Shown here one piece after another: positions 11,524 to 22,887 of a DNA stretch of 64,000 bases (position 1 is its first letter; each line of letters begins with the position of its first letter). Below the pieces are notes generated by a model. It was not told the DNA's origin, ran no database searches, and saw nothing but the letters and a program-made list of their open reading frames with translations. The DNA is taken from assembly GCA_003008705.1 (NCBI GenBank), contig PDUO01000016.1:807975-871974 (forward strand), read 5' to 3'. Source of the DNA: Pezicula radicicola. Taxonomy: Eukaryota > Ascomycota > Leotiomycetes > Helotiales > Dermateaceae. The translations under genes and the position numbers were made by a program.

Positions 11524-13635
11524 TCATGCCGTCTCACTGGGAGCTTGTCGCCAACTTGCCTCATCGATCATAGCCTTTGGCCCAACATAGGTCTTTCCTC
11601 CTACGAGCCACCATATTCCAGCAAAGATGGTGATCGCACCTGTGATAAGGCTCGAATAATTCATATTCACAGCCGTAACAGGCATTGAGTATGGGAAACC
11701 TATTCGCGACTCGCGTGTTAATATTCCCTCCTGCTTCGTGACTTAGAAGTAGTGGAGCCTGTCTCAAGAGTAGAGACATGCCGTAACGCCTAAAGGATTC
11801 TGTGGGTGTCACTTACAATAAATAACAACAAATACAATAATGTACAGAGAACTGATGATGTTGACGGTATAGCCCACGGCGTTTCCCATTCGATATGATC
11901 CGGGCCTCATGCTGTTGTTGTACGGTCCAGGAGGTAGACAAGAGCGTGAAAAGCGGCGAGTGAAAATAAATGGTGCAATTGCAGCCAAATATGAGAGCGT
12001 AGAAAGGATGACGAAGGATCCAATGAAGGCGTTGAATGCCGTGGAAGAGCCAACGTAAATACAGCCAAGGATCGTAGAAAATACTGCACAAGCAAAGGTC
12101 GAATTGAAGGGCATATGAAATTTTGGCGAGACGACACCAAGTGTGGTCGAAAAAGGCACTGCGCGGTCTCGAGCTAAAGTCCAGAGAGTTCGCCCACAAG
12201 TGATATAAGTCCCAATCAGAGTACAGAATATCGGCACCAGAATAATGAAGAGAAGGCCGATAGTTCCAGCGTTAGATGAGGTCGCCTGAGCATAGATCTG
12301 TGTGAGGGGAAAGTATGCAGCACCCAGTACATCATCCAGATTCCTGATCGCGTAGAAGATCGCTATCATATAAAATAAAGCAGTGAAAAATCCTATGACC
12401 ATTTGAGCTAGCAAATTTTCAGTTAGCGGTCTCAATATCTACTTGTTGGAAAGAAATGACCAACCTGCGATTGCTAGCGGTATGTTGCGTCTCGGGTTTG
12501 GGATCTCTTCTGCTAAATGCGAGACGCAGTCTGGAGTTCCGACTGCATATGCTCCATTCAACATGCCGGCTAGAAATACGAAGCCATTCGAGGTATAGCC
12601 TGTCTGATTTGACCAGTCGGCCCATACAAAGGACGAAGGGGCATATCCCGACCCTTTTGAATGAGGCATAACAGCACACACAGTAATCGTAATGAAGACA
12701 CCTCCTAGAATGAAGAATAGGCCTATGTTGCTATGATAAAGTCATCGATACAATACAGTATTTTCATATAATCTTTGCGAACTTACTTAATCATGGGGAT
12801 AAGCCTATTGCCTAGCAACTATAAGTACAAGTCCAGTAATGAAATCAAGATGTAGGCATACCAAAAAGCACAATACCGCAGGATATCCAAGTTGATATCA
12901 GGTACGCGATAAAAACATGCCATCGCTGTTGAACAAAGTCTGGGTGAGTGACAACATACATTGCAACGCATATATTTCCGGTAATGCTCGCCATAGTTGC
13001 TATATACTGTTAGCCACAGCTTAGTTATATTGATACAATGCTCACCTGAAGCGCACATCCAAGCGAATGTGTTCCAATAACCAGCAAACCAACCACATAT
13101 ACGTCCGTATTTTGGCCCGGGAGTGATTGAGGCCCAGTGGTAGACACTAAGGATGTAAGCAGTTGTCTTGAGTTTTGAGTTTCGGAGGGCTATACCCAGA
13201 GGACGAAGGCATTGAGCTTGCTGTGACTGTTAGTTTTTGGTGCTAACTAAGGAAGTAAAGGAAATCGCCCTACCAAGCTCTGCTAATGAAGCAGCAACTA
13301 GCCAGTAGAAGAAGCTCACGACAATAAACTCGTAAATGACGCCAGGCAGTCCTCCATTACTGTAGCGATATGTCAGAATAGCACCTTGCTACTTTCAAAT
13401 AGTCCTACTAAATTGCAACTGCAATTGATCCGCCCAAAGCTGCCCAAGTGTTACCAGTTACTATGCCTACTGAGCATATGGATAGCAACGAATGGAGGCG
13501 CTCTAGTTCCTGTACATGGCCGGTTTCGTTGAGCTCGTGTAGATTTGCTTCGTGGTCTGCGTTGATTACTTTGTTCTTCTCGGTGTCTGCCGAGGGCTGC
13601 GAGGGTTCAGTGCGTTGTTGGGTGGATTGAGCCAT
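11524..13635 (-). CDS. APC-superfamily amino acid/choline/GABA-type permease
   Basis: Nine exons (minus order): 13635-13409, 13359-13274, 13220-13196, 13146-13046, 12999-12862, 12811-12787, 12730-12465, 12407-11817, 11699-11524; 544 aa, all phases agree. Two exons are only 25 nt long. Family signatures include GNTWAALGGSIAVAIYNGG, YEFIVVSFFYWL, AELASSMPSSSGVYHWASIT, FAGYWNTFAWM, EEIPNPRRNIPLAI, TCGRTLWTLARDRAVPFS and SYRMGNAVGYTVNIISSLY. About twelve hydrophobic segments are expected, so it is a plasma-membrane or vacuolar permease. The fungal clade contains GABA (Uga4), choline (Hnm1) and polyamine carriers; the substrate cannot be settled from sequence. The last intron (11700-11816, 117 bp) is longer than the others (46-57 bp). 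Confidence 0.85.
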
Positions 13636-15094
13636 TGTAAAGAAGCATCCAAGGCGGCGAATTGACAACGGATGACTTCCAATTTCGACCAGCTGTTAAC
13701 CTGGGTAGGATCAAGTAGAATTCTTCCTAGGAGTGATGGGATAGAAAGGAAGAGGCCAAGGAAGAGACGGAGGAAGATCAAATAAGCGAAGTACTGGTAT
13801 AAATAACCAGGACTTGAAGGAAGCCCTGACCAATTTAAACTGTACAACTACAGTAACACTCGGCATCGATCATCGAGGCCATGCGGGATGCTAGGATCTC
13901 CACGAGTGAATCGAGATAGCGTGCTACAGGGATATCAGGGACGTAGTAGGTGGTAGACTTTCTCGATAAAAGTCACCAATCGCAAACCGACCTCCAAATA
14001 CCTAGATTCTGCAAGCAAATAGCGAGAGAGATACAGAGATCATGCATAATTTCATAGATAAGGAACACAAGATGGCGGGAGCTAAGCATCTCTAGATTAG
14101 GACTTCGTAAGAGACACCCATGTACAAGCGCAGAGAAGTCATTGGTCTAGAAGACTGCAACGGAATTCCGGAATACTAGCGCTGCTAGATGATGATAAGG
14201 CTCGAATTCAAAGTCTGTTATAATGTGTACGGTATCCCCTGCAAGTAATGAAGGCAGTAACAGACGACAAGAAGTAATTGACATCGTTAATGGTACTTGC
14301 CTAAGTACAGATTTCTGGAATGAGATCCTAGTGGTCAAAACCTGAATGATCCCTCACACCAACAAGCAAAATGACAGGATGCCATTTCTCAAGTCCAAAC
14401 CATGGCCCCTTTACAACCTCCGGACTACAACTTTTTACACGTTTCCGTGGCAGAGAAGGTCATTCCTTTGTGAAAGTGACTAGGCTCACTTGAGGTTGCT
14501 GTGAAATTCAGTAAGATCTGAGTCCTGACATCAAAGGCCTTGTCAAAAGCTGACACCCGCTGGATATGCATGGGACCACAAGACGTCAAAACGATCAGGT
14601 TGCACAGCAGGTTTGGTCCATGGTAATAGCGAAATTGCTGAGATACGGTGTTACAGGCGTGGTGCGGAGATGTTGTTGGCCAGCATTCCTTGGTCCGATA
14701 ATTCTACGATATACAACTGGTGCTTCGGGGTGTCTGCGCTCTCCCTCGTCATACTTTAATATGGGTAGGTTATCCAATGTAGCCAGCTTGCTCATAGGCC
14801 AGTTCCTAGATCCCCTCAGGTGAAATATTTTCTCTTCTTGCTGCTAGCTATAGTCAGGTCGATTGTCATTTTACTCAAAGCGACGATGGAAAAGTAGAGT
14901 ATCTCCTTGACTCCCGTTCTACCTAACATACGATAACGGATATAGCCAGGCCTGTACAGGATGCCTTGAAATCTGAACATAGCTGCAATTTGGCGACAAC
15001 AGCTTACACCTCTCTTCAACAAGTAGAGTCGATACCAAATTGAGGTAAACGAGGTCTTGAGATATGAAAGTACTTAGGTTTTTCTGTCAAGTCA
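13636..15094. other. Intergenic region
   Basis: Promoter region of the permease and 3' side of the GNAT gene. Only short ORFs; no RNA gene or repeat recognised. Confidence 0.5.
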
Positions 15095-15682
15095 TCAAAT
15101 AATTTTTCTCATCACACAACGGCGACGCATGTCATGGCCATGCTGGCTCTCCTGTGCAACAACTGCCATGTGTGCGCTTCCGATGTCCTGGGCGTCAACC
15201 TCAACGAATCCTTGCCTCAAATACCATGGTCCGTTCCAGGGAATGTCTCTGTATGTTGTTAGAGTCACTGACGAAAATGAGCCCTCCCGCTTGAGGTGAT
15301 CGATCATGTTGCGGATCAGCGACTTCCCGATCCCCTTGCCCTGGCTTTCTATCTCCACCGAGAGTTCAGCAATATGAAATGAACTGTCCAGGCCACATCC
15401 AGCTAGAAACCCAATAGGATGATCGTCATCATCAACAGCAACCCACTGGAAGCAAATACTGGGTTAGTCAACTTGAATGGCTCAGGAGTGTTTATCGCTC
15501 ACGAGGTGTCCTGCCTCACCCATAGTTGAGATTAGTGATGGTTCCATTGTAGGTCCGTCGGCCAGGAAATCAAGACCAGCTGTTCGAAATAGAGAAGCTG
15601 CAGATCTCTCGACCGCTCCCAGTAATGGGTAGTCTGCAGGATCAGATTTGCGAATGCTGAAGTGTTTGGCGGGTTGGTTCAT
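15095..15682 (-). CDS. GNAT-family N-acetyltransferase
   Basis: Two exons, 15682-15503 and 15445-15095, split by a 57-bp GTGAGC...CAG intron; 176 aa. The start at 15682 (MNQPAKHFSIRKSDPADY) places the beta-1 strand where GNATs have it. WVAVDDDDHPIGFLAG is beta 2-4, and HIAELSVEIESQGKGIGKSLI contains the acetyl-CoA pyrophosphate loop (Q-G-K-G-I-G). WYLRQGFVEVDAQ is the C-terminal GNAT helix and strand. The substrate is unknown (amine or polyamine antibiotic-type GNAT subfamily). It lies in tandem with the MDP-1 gene, 223 bp downstream of it. Confidence 0.8.
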
Positions 15683-15905
15683 TGCTGCTCTACGACTCGG
15701 TGGAAATTTTATAGTGAAGTGTTGGAATTTAATACCTGATCTATCATCACCACACATGCTGGAGCATGGTGCATGTCAGCTTACATAACATCATAACTCT
15801 CATCCCAGGGCGCCTTGCAATGCCATGGCTACACAACTCCGTAGTCTTCCAAAATCTGTCTATCGTAAGAAAAGACCAAGGACCTGCAGTCAAACCTAAG
15901 TACTC

Positions 15906-16547
15906 TCAAGAGCTTCCAGCCTTCGCGGTATCATGGCCATGTCTTTTTCTCCACTGCTTGACTCCATTGTTGATCTCGGCCTTGCTCACTCCGTCTCGCA
16001 CCAAATACATTGTCACCCCAAGAGTTTCCACATTTCGATTTCGTGATTCATCGTCGAAAAACAACATATCCTCAAATTTCAAGCCAGTGGATTTTTGTAG
16101 TTTGTTAAAATGCGTGATCTTGCTTCCCGGATATATTTCTAGGTGGTCAAAGTACTCGATTGACTTTTTCTTCTTGCCATCGACATCGACAATGTGCAGC
16201 AACCGAAGCATCTCTCTGCCCAGATCTGGCGCGGAGGTTCGACTTGCGGCACCAACCTTGATATCCTTTTCACGTAAAGATGCTAGAATGCTAGGGACTT
16301 CTGTATAGAAGGCGTAACTCTCTCCGAATTTGTCTTTGCAGGCATCGTTCTGGGGCGTAGCCTTTATTGGGGGTGTAACATGTGTATCAACCCAGAAAGG
16401 CCAGAGTGTATAATCGAGATCAAAGACTATGAGCTTCGGAAGTGGCAAGCCATCATAGAAAGTTGCAGGAGCATTCGTAGTATTGTGGGCAGAGGTGGAG
16501 GCAGTTGAGGCTGTCGTTGGAGCCTTGGTGAGCTTCTTCCCCACCAT
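15906..16547 (-). CDS. Magnesium-dependent phosphatase-1 (MDP-1), HAD superfamily
   Basis: Intronless, 213 aa. HAD motif I is LIVFDLDYTLWPFWVD (nucleophile and acid Asp about residues 43-45). VGAASRTSAPDLGREMLRLL is motif II (Ser/Thr in ASRTS). FNKLQKSTGLKFEDMLFFDDESRN carries motifs III and IV (Lys and DDE). The order and the missing cap domain match MDP-1, a cytosolic phosphatase implicated in removing phosphate from protein tyrosines or glycated sugars. The N-terminal 35 residues are low-complexity Thr/Ser/Ala. It is divergent from RAD4 across 429 bp. Confidence 0.85.
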   Translation of the reverse strand: MVGKKLTKAPTTASTASTSAHNTTNAPATFYDGLPLPKLIVFDLDYTLWPFWVDTHVTPPIKATPQNDACKDKFGESYAFYTEVPSILASLREKDIKVGAASRTSAPDLGREMLRLLHIVDVDGKKKKSIEYFDHLEIYPGSKITHFNKLQKSTGLKFEDMLFFDDESRNRNVETLGVTMYLVRDGVSKAEINNGVKQWRKRHGHDTAKAGSS

Positions 16548-16976
16548 GGCGATAAGAAGCAGGGCAACAAGGAGACAGGTCTAGGATAGTACTGCTGTCT
16601 CAAATTATTCTCAGGAAGAGGGAATATGGGCAATGAAACTCGTTTGCTCACACTGGAATGCTCTTGATTTTAGGAGGCAAAAGCAGGAAGCCAAATCCGC
16701 AAGGCAAGGCTGTGCTTTTCAGAGACCCCGGTCGCCCTGTGTGTTTAAACAAACAGGACCAATCACAGCTAAAGCGTGCCTTGAGATTCGCCAATCCCCT
16801 ACCTTATGGTGACCTCATCGAGGCTGGCTTATTTCTAATCAATACTTTGTACTGTACATTCTACACAATCCTCATTTTCAACGCGTTTAGTGCTTGGATT
16901 TTCGCGTTACTACGTGATGTTGCAGAGATTCAATCAACCCCAAGGGCCGTGACAGGAAATAAGGTAGAACGGTGGA
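16548..16976. promoter_or_regulatory. Shared divergent promoter region of the MDP-1 and RAD4 genes
   Basis: The two start codons face away from each other over 429 bp, so both 5' regions must lie here. No specific binding site is claimed. Confidence 0.45.
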
Positions 16977-19900
16977 ATGCCTCCATTTCTTCCGCGCAAA
17001 CGCCTGGCCTCGCCTTCCCCTCAGCCTGAATCGTCTAAGTCTGGGGAGAAAAGAGGAAGAGGAAGAGGAAAGGCAGCTTCTTCGACTCCCAGGAAAAGCA
17101 CTCTCTTCGACGATCTTGACGCCGGCACTTCATCAAAAGGCTCCAAGCACTCGGCGGCGCGCACAAGGGCAGTCTTAGAGAGGCTTGCTGCTACGGATGA
17201 AGATGAGAGTTCTCTATCGTCCCTTTCCGACAATGATTTCGAAGATGTCCCCAATGCGAATCGACAAAAGATTGCACCCGAAACTGATAGCGAGGACGAA
17301 GATGTTGAGTTTGAAGATGTACAGACAAATTTTGCGCCTGCGCCTTCTGGGCCCGTTCCATCCAGCGACCTCGAGTTAACGTTGACAAAAGATACTAGAG
17401 TATCCCTTACGAATCCTCTTGGCGCGAAGAAGGGGCCCAGCAAGATTGAGAGGCAGATCCGGATGGCCACGCATCAGGCTCATGTACAGACGTTGATGTG
17501 GCATAATGCGATCAGGAATTCGTGGTTATGTGATAAGGAGGTACAACAAATATTGATGAAGCACTTGACCTCCGGAGCACAGAAAGAAATCATCAAGTGG
17601 AGACAGAGAAGCGGTTTGGAAGTTAAAGATGACGAGGCTCCCAAGGGAAATGGAAAGGGAAAGGGCAAGGCGAAGAATGCTGAAGGCATAAAGGCGGGTG
17701 TCAGAAGTTCCAGGGACTGGGCAGAGCCTGCTCAGAGACTTGATGCTGGGAAAGAAGATATGAGTCATGGCGATCCTTTATGCAAACTGTTGGATTTTAT
17801 TTCCAAATTCTGGAAGCAAATTTTTACAGTAACTACTCCAGGGCTAAGGAAGCGGGGTTACATGTCACTTGAAAGATTGGATGAGGAAACCAAGAGCTTT
17901 AACAATGATGCTCACGATGCCGAGCGTCATGGTGAGCGTGTTAGAAGCATCAAGGAATTCAGAGAGTGTGCCCGAACTTTGGAAGGTAGCCGAGATGTAG
18001 GTGCACAACTTTTCACTGCCCTATTGAGAGCTATTGGCATTGAAACAAGAATGGTCGCCTCGTTACAACCTGTAGGATTCGGTTGGAATAAAAACGAGGA
18101 AGCTGCAGCTAAGAAGGAGAAGAAAGTCAGGGATACATTAATAGAGGATAACGATAAGTCTGAGGATGAACAAGATGCCAGCGAAATGGATGATGCTGAG
18201 CCTCCAGCAAAATCTTCCAAAGGTGGGAAAGGGAAGGCCAGGATTGTACGAACGCCAGTACCGAAATCGGGCACGCGGACCTCACGCGGCAATGGCCTTA
18301 AGGATACCCCTATTGACTTGTCCGAATCCGAGGCAGAGGAAGAGGTTATAGCAAGTGACCAAGAGGATGATGACTCAGTGATCGATGTCACACCCGCGAG
18401 AAAGCGTTCCAAGCTCTCGAAGTCATATGATAAGGACCTTCTGCTTCCGCACTACTGGTCTGAAGTGCTGTCGCCTTTGACAAAAATCTATACTCCAGTA
18501 GATGCTCTGGTTATCAAAACCGTTGCTACCAACGATAGCCTTGTAGGAAAGTTTGAACCCCGAGGTGCGAAAGCTGAAAAGGCAAAACAAGTGATCGCTT
18601 ACGTTGTTGGTTATTCATCAGACGGTACAGCCAAAGATGTCACCACAAGATACCTTAAACGTCATATGTGGCCTGGCAGAACCAAAGGAAACCGATTTCC
18701 GGTCGAGAAGGTCCCAGTTTACAACCATAAAGGCAAGGTTAAGCGTTATGAAGAGTACGATTGGTTCAAGACAGTTATGAGCGGTTATGTTCGAGGTAGT
18801 CGCAACTTTCCAAGGACTGAAGTCGATGATCATGAAGACATCACGGATCTTAAAGTAGTAAAACCCGAGAAAAAAGAAGTTAAAGAAGGGGAGGAAACTC
18901 TTCAATCATACAAATCGTCTGCTGAGTATGTACTAGAAAGATTTCTGAGGAGAGAAGAGGCAATATTGCCAACTGCGAAGCACGTAAAGATGTTTACGGT
19001 CAAAGGCAAGGGCAACAATACCACTGAGGAGAAAGTCTTCTTACGAAAGGATGTCGTTTCCTGTAAAAGCATCGAAACCTGGCACAAGGAAGGCCGTGCT
19101 CCTCTTCCGGAAGAGGAACCTATGAAGCGTGTGCCATATCGAGCAGCTACGACGAATCGTAAGCGTGAGCTTGCTGAAGCAGAGCATGCAAGTGGGGAGA
19201 AGATGCTTCAAGGTTTGTATAGTCGAGATCAAACCGACTGGATTATTCCGCCTCCAATCGAGAATGGTGTCATTCCTAAGAACAGCTACGGGAATATGGA
19301 CGTATATGTTCAGAGTATGGTTCCCGATGGTGCTGTACACATACCCCGGAGGGGAACTATGAAAATATGTAAGCGCTTGGGAATCGACTATGCTGAAGCA
19401 GTAACTGGGTTTGAATTTGGAGCTAGGATGGCGATACCGATCATTACAGGTGTCGTCGTTGCAGTGGAAAATTTGGAACTTGTTATGGAGGAGTGGGAGA
19501 AGGATGAGAGGGAGAGAGAAAGAAAGGAAGATGAGAAGAGAACAAAAGCTGCAATCGGGATGTGGCGGAAAATGCTAATGGGTATGAGGATTGTTGAGAG
19601 AGTAAGAGAGGAGTATGGTGATGTAGTGGGAAACGAGATCGACACGATTAACCCGTGGACCAATAGGAACGGAAAATCCAAGGAAGCTTCTAAAGATGAA
19701 GAAGCACAAAGGAGGATTATGGAACAAAGGGAGGAGGATATGGCTGGCGGGTTTCTGCCCGAAGGTCATGACGAGGAAGAGGCAAGGCATGCCTCTAGTT
19801 TCTTTCCAGTAGCTCACGATGATGATGAGGACACCCAAGGTGGTGGCTTCATTGTCGAAGGACACGAGGAGCCTGCCAAACAAGCGTCAACCTATTCTAC

Positions 19901-20477
19901 ACCACAATCTTTACTATCAAATGGGAAGACGCGACTTAATGGCGGGCCGGACGAAGATAGTGAGAAAGAAAAGGACCCTAATGAAGGCGACAATCCTGCC
20001 GAAGAAGTGGCATCAAGCCCAGAGCCAGAGATCAAGATTGCACCAGCCAAAAGGCGCGGCCGGCCTCCAAAAAAGGTTGATGCAGAGCGGAAGCCAAAAA
20101 GTAGTAACAGCGAAGATGAAGATATTGACCAAGGGGAGGATGAGGAATTGGAGATTGAAGAAGCGAAAAAGAAAGCCGCGCGAGCTCGAGTAAATTCAAG
20201 GACAACCAAGAAAGCCCCCACCCCTAAACCCACCCGGAAACGGAAACGTAAAATAGCTGACACAGAGGACGAAGAGGACAATGAAGAATCTGACGAGGGA
20301 TCAGAGGTCGAGGTATTGAAGAAAAAGACCCCAGCAGCAAAGCGAAGAATCACGATGCCGGCACGTGCTGCCGAAAGTACGAGGAAGACTCCGCGACGCA
20401 ACGCCGCTCGTCGGAGTGAGACGGCTCTGAAGAGTCACTATTTTAAACAGTCTGATGATGACAATGACGAAGACTGA
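16977..20477 (+). CDS. RAD4: RAD4/XPC-family DNA damage recognition protein
   Basis: Intronless, 1166 aa. The transglutaminase-like fold is visible around residues 150-530 (QTLMWHNAIRNSWLCD, DVGAQLFTALLRAIGIETRMV, HYWSEVLSPLTKIYTPVDAL). Beta-hairpin domains follow: BHD1 at SAEYVLERFLRREEAILPTA, BHD2 at RKDVVSCKSIETWHKEGR, and BHD3 at NSYGNMDVYVQSMVPDGAVH with KICKRLGIDYAEAVTGFEF. The protein binds helix-distorting lesions with Rad23 and starts global nucleotide excision repair in the nucleus. Unusually long acidic and basic tails flank the core; an AT-hook-like KRRGRPPKK lies near residue 1023 with several Lys/Arg clusters typical of nuclear signals. Lack of introns contrasts with most neighbours. 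Confidence 0.92.
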   Translation: MPPFLPRKRLASPSPQPESSKSGEKRGRGRGKAASSTPRKSTLFDDLDAGTSSKGSKHSAARTRAVLERLAATDEDESSLSSLSDNDFEDVPNANRQKIAPETDSEDEDVEFEDVQTNFAPAPSGPVPSSDLELTLTKDTRVSLTNPLGAKKGPSKIERQIRMATHQAHVQTLMWHNAIRNSWLCDKEVQQILMKHLTSGAQKEIIKWRQRSGLEVKDDEAPKGNGKGKGKAKNAEGIKAGVRSSRDWAEPAQRLDAGKEDMSHGDPLCKLLDFISKFWKQIFTVTTPGLRKRGYMSLERLDEETKSFNNDAHDAERHGERVRSIKEFRECARTLEGSRDVGAQLFTALLRAIGIETRMVASLQPVGFGWNKNEEAAAKKEKKVRDTLIEDNDKSEDEQDASEMDDAEPPAKSSKGGKGKARIVRTPVPKSGTRTSRGNGLKDTPIDLSESEAEEEVIASDQEDDDSVIDVTPARKRSKLSKSYDKDLLLPHYWSEVLSPLTKIYTPVDALVIKTVATNDSLVGKFEPRGAKAEKAKQVIAYVVGYSSDGTAKDVTTRYLKRHMWPGRTKGNRFPVEKVPVYNHKGKVKRYEEYDWFKTVMSGYVRGSRNFPRTEVDDHEDITDLKVVKPEKKEVKEGEETLQSYKSSAEYVLERFLRREEAILPTAKHVKMFTVKGKGNNTTEEKVFLRKDVVSCKSIETWHKEGRAPLPEEEPMKRVPYRAATTNRKRELAEAEHASGEKMLQGLYSRDQTDWIIPPPIENGVIPKNSYGNMDVYVQSMVPDGAVHIPRRGTMKICKRLGIDYAEAVTGFEFGARMAIPIITGVVVAVENLELVMEEWEKDERERERKEDEKRTKAAIGMWRKMLMGMRIVERVREEYGDVVGNEIDTINPWTNRNGKSKEASKDEEAQRRIMEQREEDMAGGFLPEGHDEEEARHASSFFPVAHDDDEDTQGGGFIVEGHEEPAKQASTYSTPQSLLSNGKTRLNGGPDEDSEKEKDPNEGDNPAEEVASSPEPEIKIAPAKRRGRPPKKVDAERKPKSSNSEDEDIDQGEDEELEIEEAKKKAARARVNSRTTKKAPTPKPTRKRKRKIADTEDEEDNEESDEGSEVEVLKKKTPAAKRRITMPARAAESTRKTPRRNAARRSETALKSHYFKQSDDDNDED

Positions 20478-20704
20478 GAGTTGGCATGGCCAAAGGCCAC
20501 TTGGCTGCTTATTATTGTAAAGATCGAGGCATCGTGTATATCAATTGCCATGTGCATCACCTAGTTACGTAGATTATTAGAGATACTGCAAGTCCATGCG
20601 TAGGCTCTATAAATATTTTGTTCGGAGATCGAGGCACATTGGTTAGACAGACTTAAATAAGCCTTAGCTATGTACAAAGTACAGTCTCTTAGGATGGTCT
20701 ACTT

Positions 20705-20825
20705 AGATTAAGTGACTACCCAGATCTAAGTCAACTTTGAACAGCATGTAATCACGTTTAAATAGGTTACTCGGCAAATAAGTTACTAAGTTTATGTTAC
20801 TGTACTCAAATCGAGTGACTTTCTA
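20705..20825. repeat. Degenerate 18-bp minisatellite array (locus A)
   Basis: Diverged copies of an AAGTNAGTTACTCAAAT-like unit, for example ATTAAGTGACTACCC, ATAGGTTACTCGGC, ATAAGTTACTAAG and TACTCAAATCGAGTGAC. Related to the cleaner arrays at 51406-51509 and 53048-53160. Confidence 0.5.
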
Positions 20826-21158
20826 AGGCATGCACTTACCTACATGACTATTTTAGACTCTTCAATATAACCATGTATCACTATCTACTATATATTTAAA
20901 CAACGGCCATCGTTATAAATTAACAGCAACAAAATTAAGCGAGAAGAAAGGGGGGCAACTACCTTACAACCCGTACAGAATCCATCTCCGTCTTCTATCT
21001 ACTAGGCCCTTAACTATCCCCTCTAAATGACAAAACATCCATTACCTATTACCCATCACCTAAAACAACTCCACCAATCTAAAACTAATCATACCGTACG
21101 AATTGGTTTATAATAAATCAGACCACTTTGTATAGCTATCTATTTAGGCATAAGAGAT

Positions 21159-21236
21159 GGAGTTGAGTAACTACCTTGATTTGGGTAACTCATATGATTT
21201 AAGTAACTTAGTTGACTTACTGTAGGTAACTCAATT
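21159..21236. repeat. 18-bp minisatellite array, reverse orientation (locus B)
   Basis: About four units in reverse complement: GAGTTGAGTAACTACCTT, GATTTGGGTAACTCATAT, a GATTTAAGTAACTTAG unit and a final TAGGTAACTCAA. Confidence 0.6.
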
Positions 21237-21829
21237 ACCCTACTTCACAATCAAAATAATCTCATATAGACCAATTGCTACGGTACATCTTAACTATCAC
21301 CGCTACCTAACCTTAGAATACCGTATCATAAGGGAATCAAAAAAGAAATTTTCTAAATCTAGAAGTTTTAGGTTCTACACAAATGAAAAGTGAGGAGTAA
21401 GTATTAAGGTTTTAGAAGACAGAATATTTTCTTTTCTCTGTTGCAACGATAGTTGGAGTTTGTGTATTGATTCCATGGGAATTAAGACATCTGGGTATGA
21501 TAGGCATTCCGGATGACGCCAAGCATTATTCTGTACCGTACCACGAAGAACAGTAGTTATTTCCTACTGGCTACCATATTGGTCTTTCTCTCTTTTGTCC
21601 ACCTCTTATTATGCACTGAAGTGACCATAAGCGAAGATGAAGCTTTGGGGCTTTCTACTTTTGTAGGGTAGGTTCCGAGTACCATACCTACCTGACCCAT
21701 ATCCCACATTCGGTTAGATACAATGGAGGGGTAGACCTCGCTTGATGTTCACCTCTTGAGCACCAAGGCGGGGGAGGGAGTAAGGCTGTAGAGCGTCGGT
21801 CGCAAAAGCACTCAACTCGCCCCAGCATC

Positions 21830-22454
21830 ATGGTATCTCCTCCCCCACCCCAGACCTATCCTGACAGCTGCTAACACACACATACATAGTCTTCAGAGTC
21901 GCGCCTCTACACCTTCTCTCAGGAGAGCAAGGACCACCTTCGCAAGTTCCGTCTTGGGACGTCGCGGTCAAACGATCCACAAGCAGTCATCTGTATGTTC
22001 AGGTCACTATCAGACCGCTCGAACATCATATAGAGAATAAGGATCATATCTGACCGTCTATGCAGACATGATCGATAAACATACTTTGGAAATCAAGCAG
22101 GACGAGGAGAAAATTGTGTACAAGGACCTGCAGGAAATTGCAGATGAATTGCCAGATCACTCGCCCAGATTTATCTTGCTAAGCTATCCTTTGACACTGG
22201 TTCGTCGGAAATTCACCAGATCTACACATTTGAAAATGTTCCAAAGCTGACGCATTTCAAATTAGCCGTCTGGACGAATGTCTGTGCCCTACGTGCTGCT
22301 GTACTATCTTCCTGTGACATGCAATGCCGAGCTGAGAATGCTATACGCCGGCGCAAAAGAATTGATGAGGAATACAGCTGAGGTCGGCAAGGTACTTGAG
22401 ATCGATTCTGCGGATGACATGGAGGAGATTCCAACCAAGTTGGGTGCAGCATAA
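21830..22454 (+). CDS. GMF1: Glia maturation factor (GMF)-family ADF-homology protein
   Basis: Four exons: 21830-21832, 21890-21992, 22066-22199, 22266-22454; 142 aa, the usual GMF length. The first exon is the ATG alone. Protein landmarks are KDHLRKFRLGTSR, MIDKHTLEIKQDEEKI, ELPDHSPRFILLSYPL, GRMSVPYVLLYYLPVTC and LRMLYAGAKELMRNTAEVGK; they align along the whole ADF-H fold of GMF. GMF binds Arp2/3 rather than actin, removes branches and limits new branching at cortical actin patches (S. pombe gmf1, S. cerevisiae AIM7). Introns of 57, 73 and 66 bp have GT-AG ends. Confidence 0.88.
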
Positions 22455-22887
22455 CTGCAACATTCAAATTGACCCGTAGCAAGCTTCTTCGCGCCTTTGA
22501 AAATTGGCACATAGTATCAACGTGCACCATCAAGACGGTTTTGGGCAAGTAGAACTCAACCCGTATCAGAGTACACAAGACAAGGGTGATGATTAAGGAA
22601 AAGAACACGGTCGAGCAGACAATGATCTATTTCTACAAGAATCGAATCAAAGCAACCTCGCAATTCTCTCTGCCCTTATCTCTGATTGGCTAAATACCAC
22701 GTCCCTAGCCTCGTTGCAATGTTGCAAACCTCGCTGCAGCCTACATAAGGCTGGCTCCCACAGTTCCATCTTTTCTCTAGCCGCGGCGTAATTGTTCCAG
22801 CTTTCTCCTCCAGCAAGTATAGCCTCTTCTGGAAGCAGTACTATCAAGCTCTAGACTTGTTCCAACTGCCACCGAAATCATATTTCC
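22455..22887. other. Intergenic region
   Basis: 3' side of the GMF gene and 5' side of the peptidase-TPR gene. An upstream exon of the latter could be hidden here, but none is supportable. Confidence 0.4.

Larger units (their letters stand above)
20478..21829. other. AT-rich intergenic region with minisatellite relics
   Basis: No gene. It contains two degenerate arrays of the 18-bp repeat family, listed separately. Confidence 0.5.
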
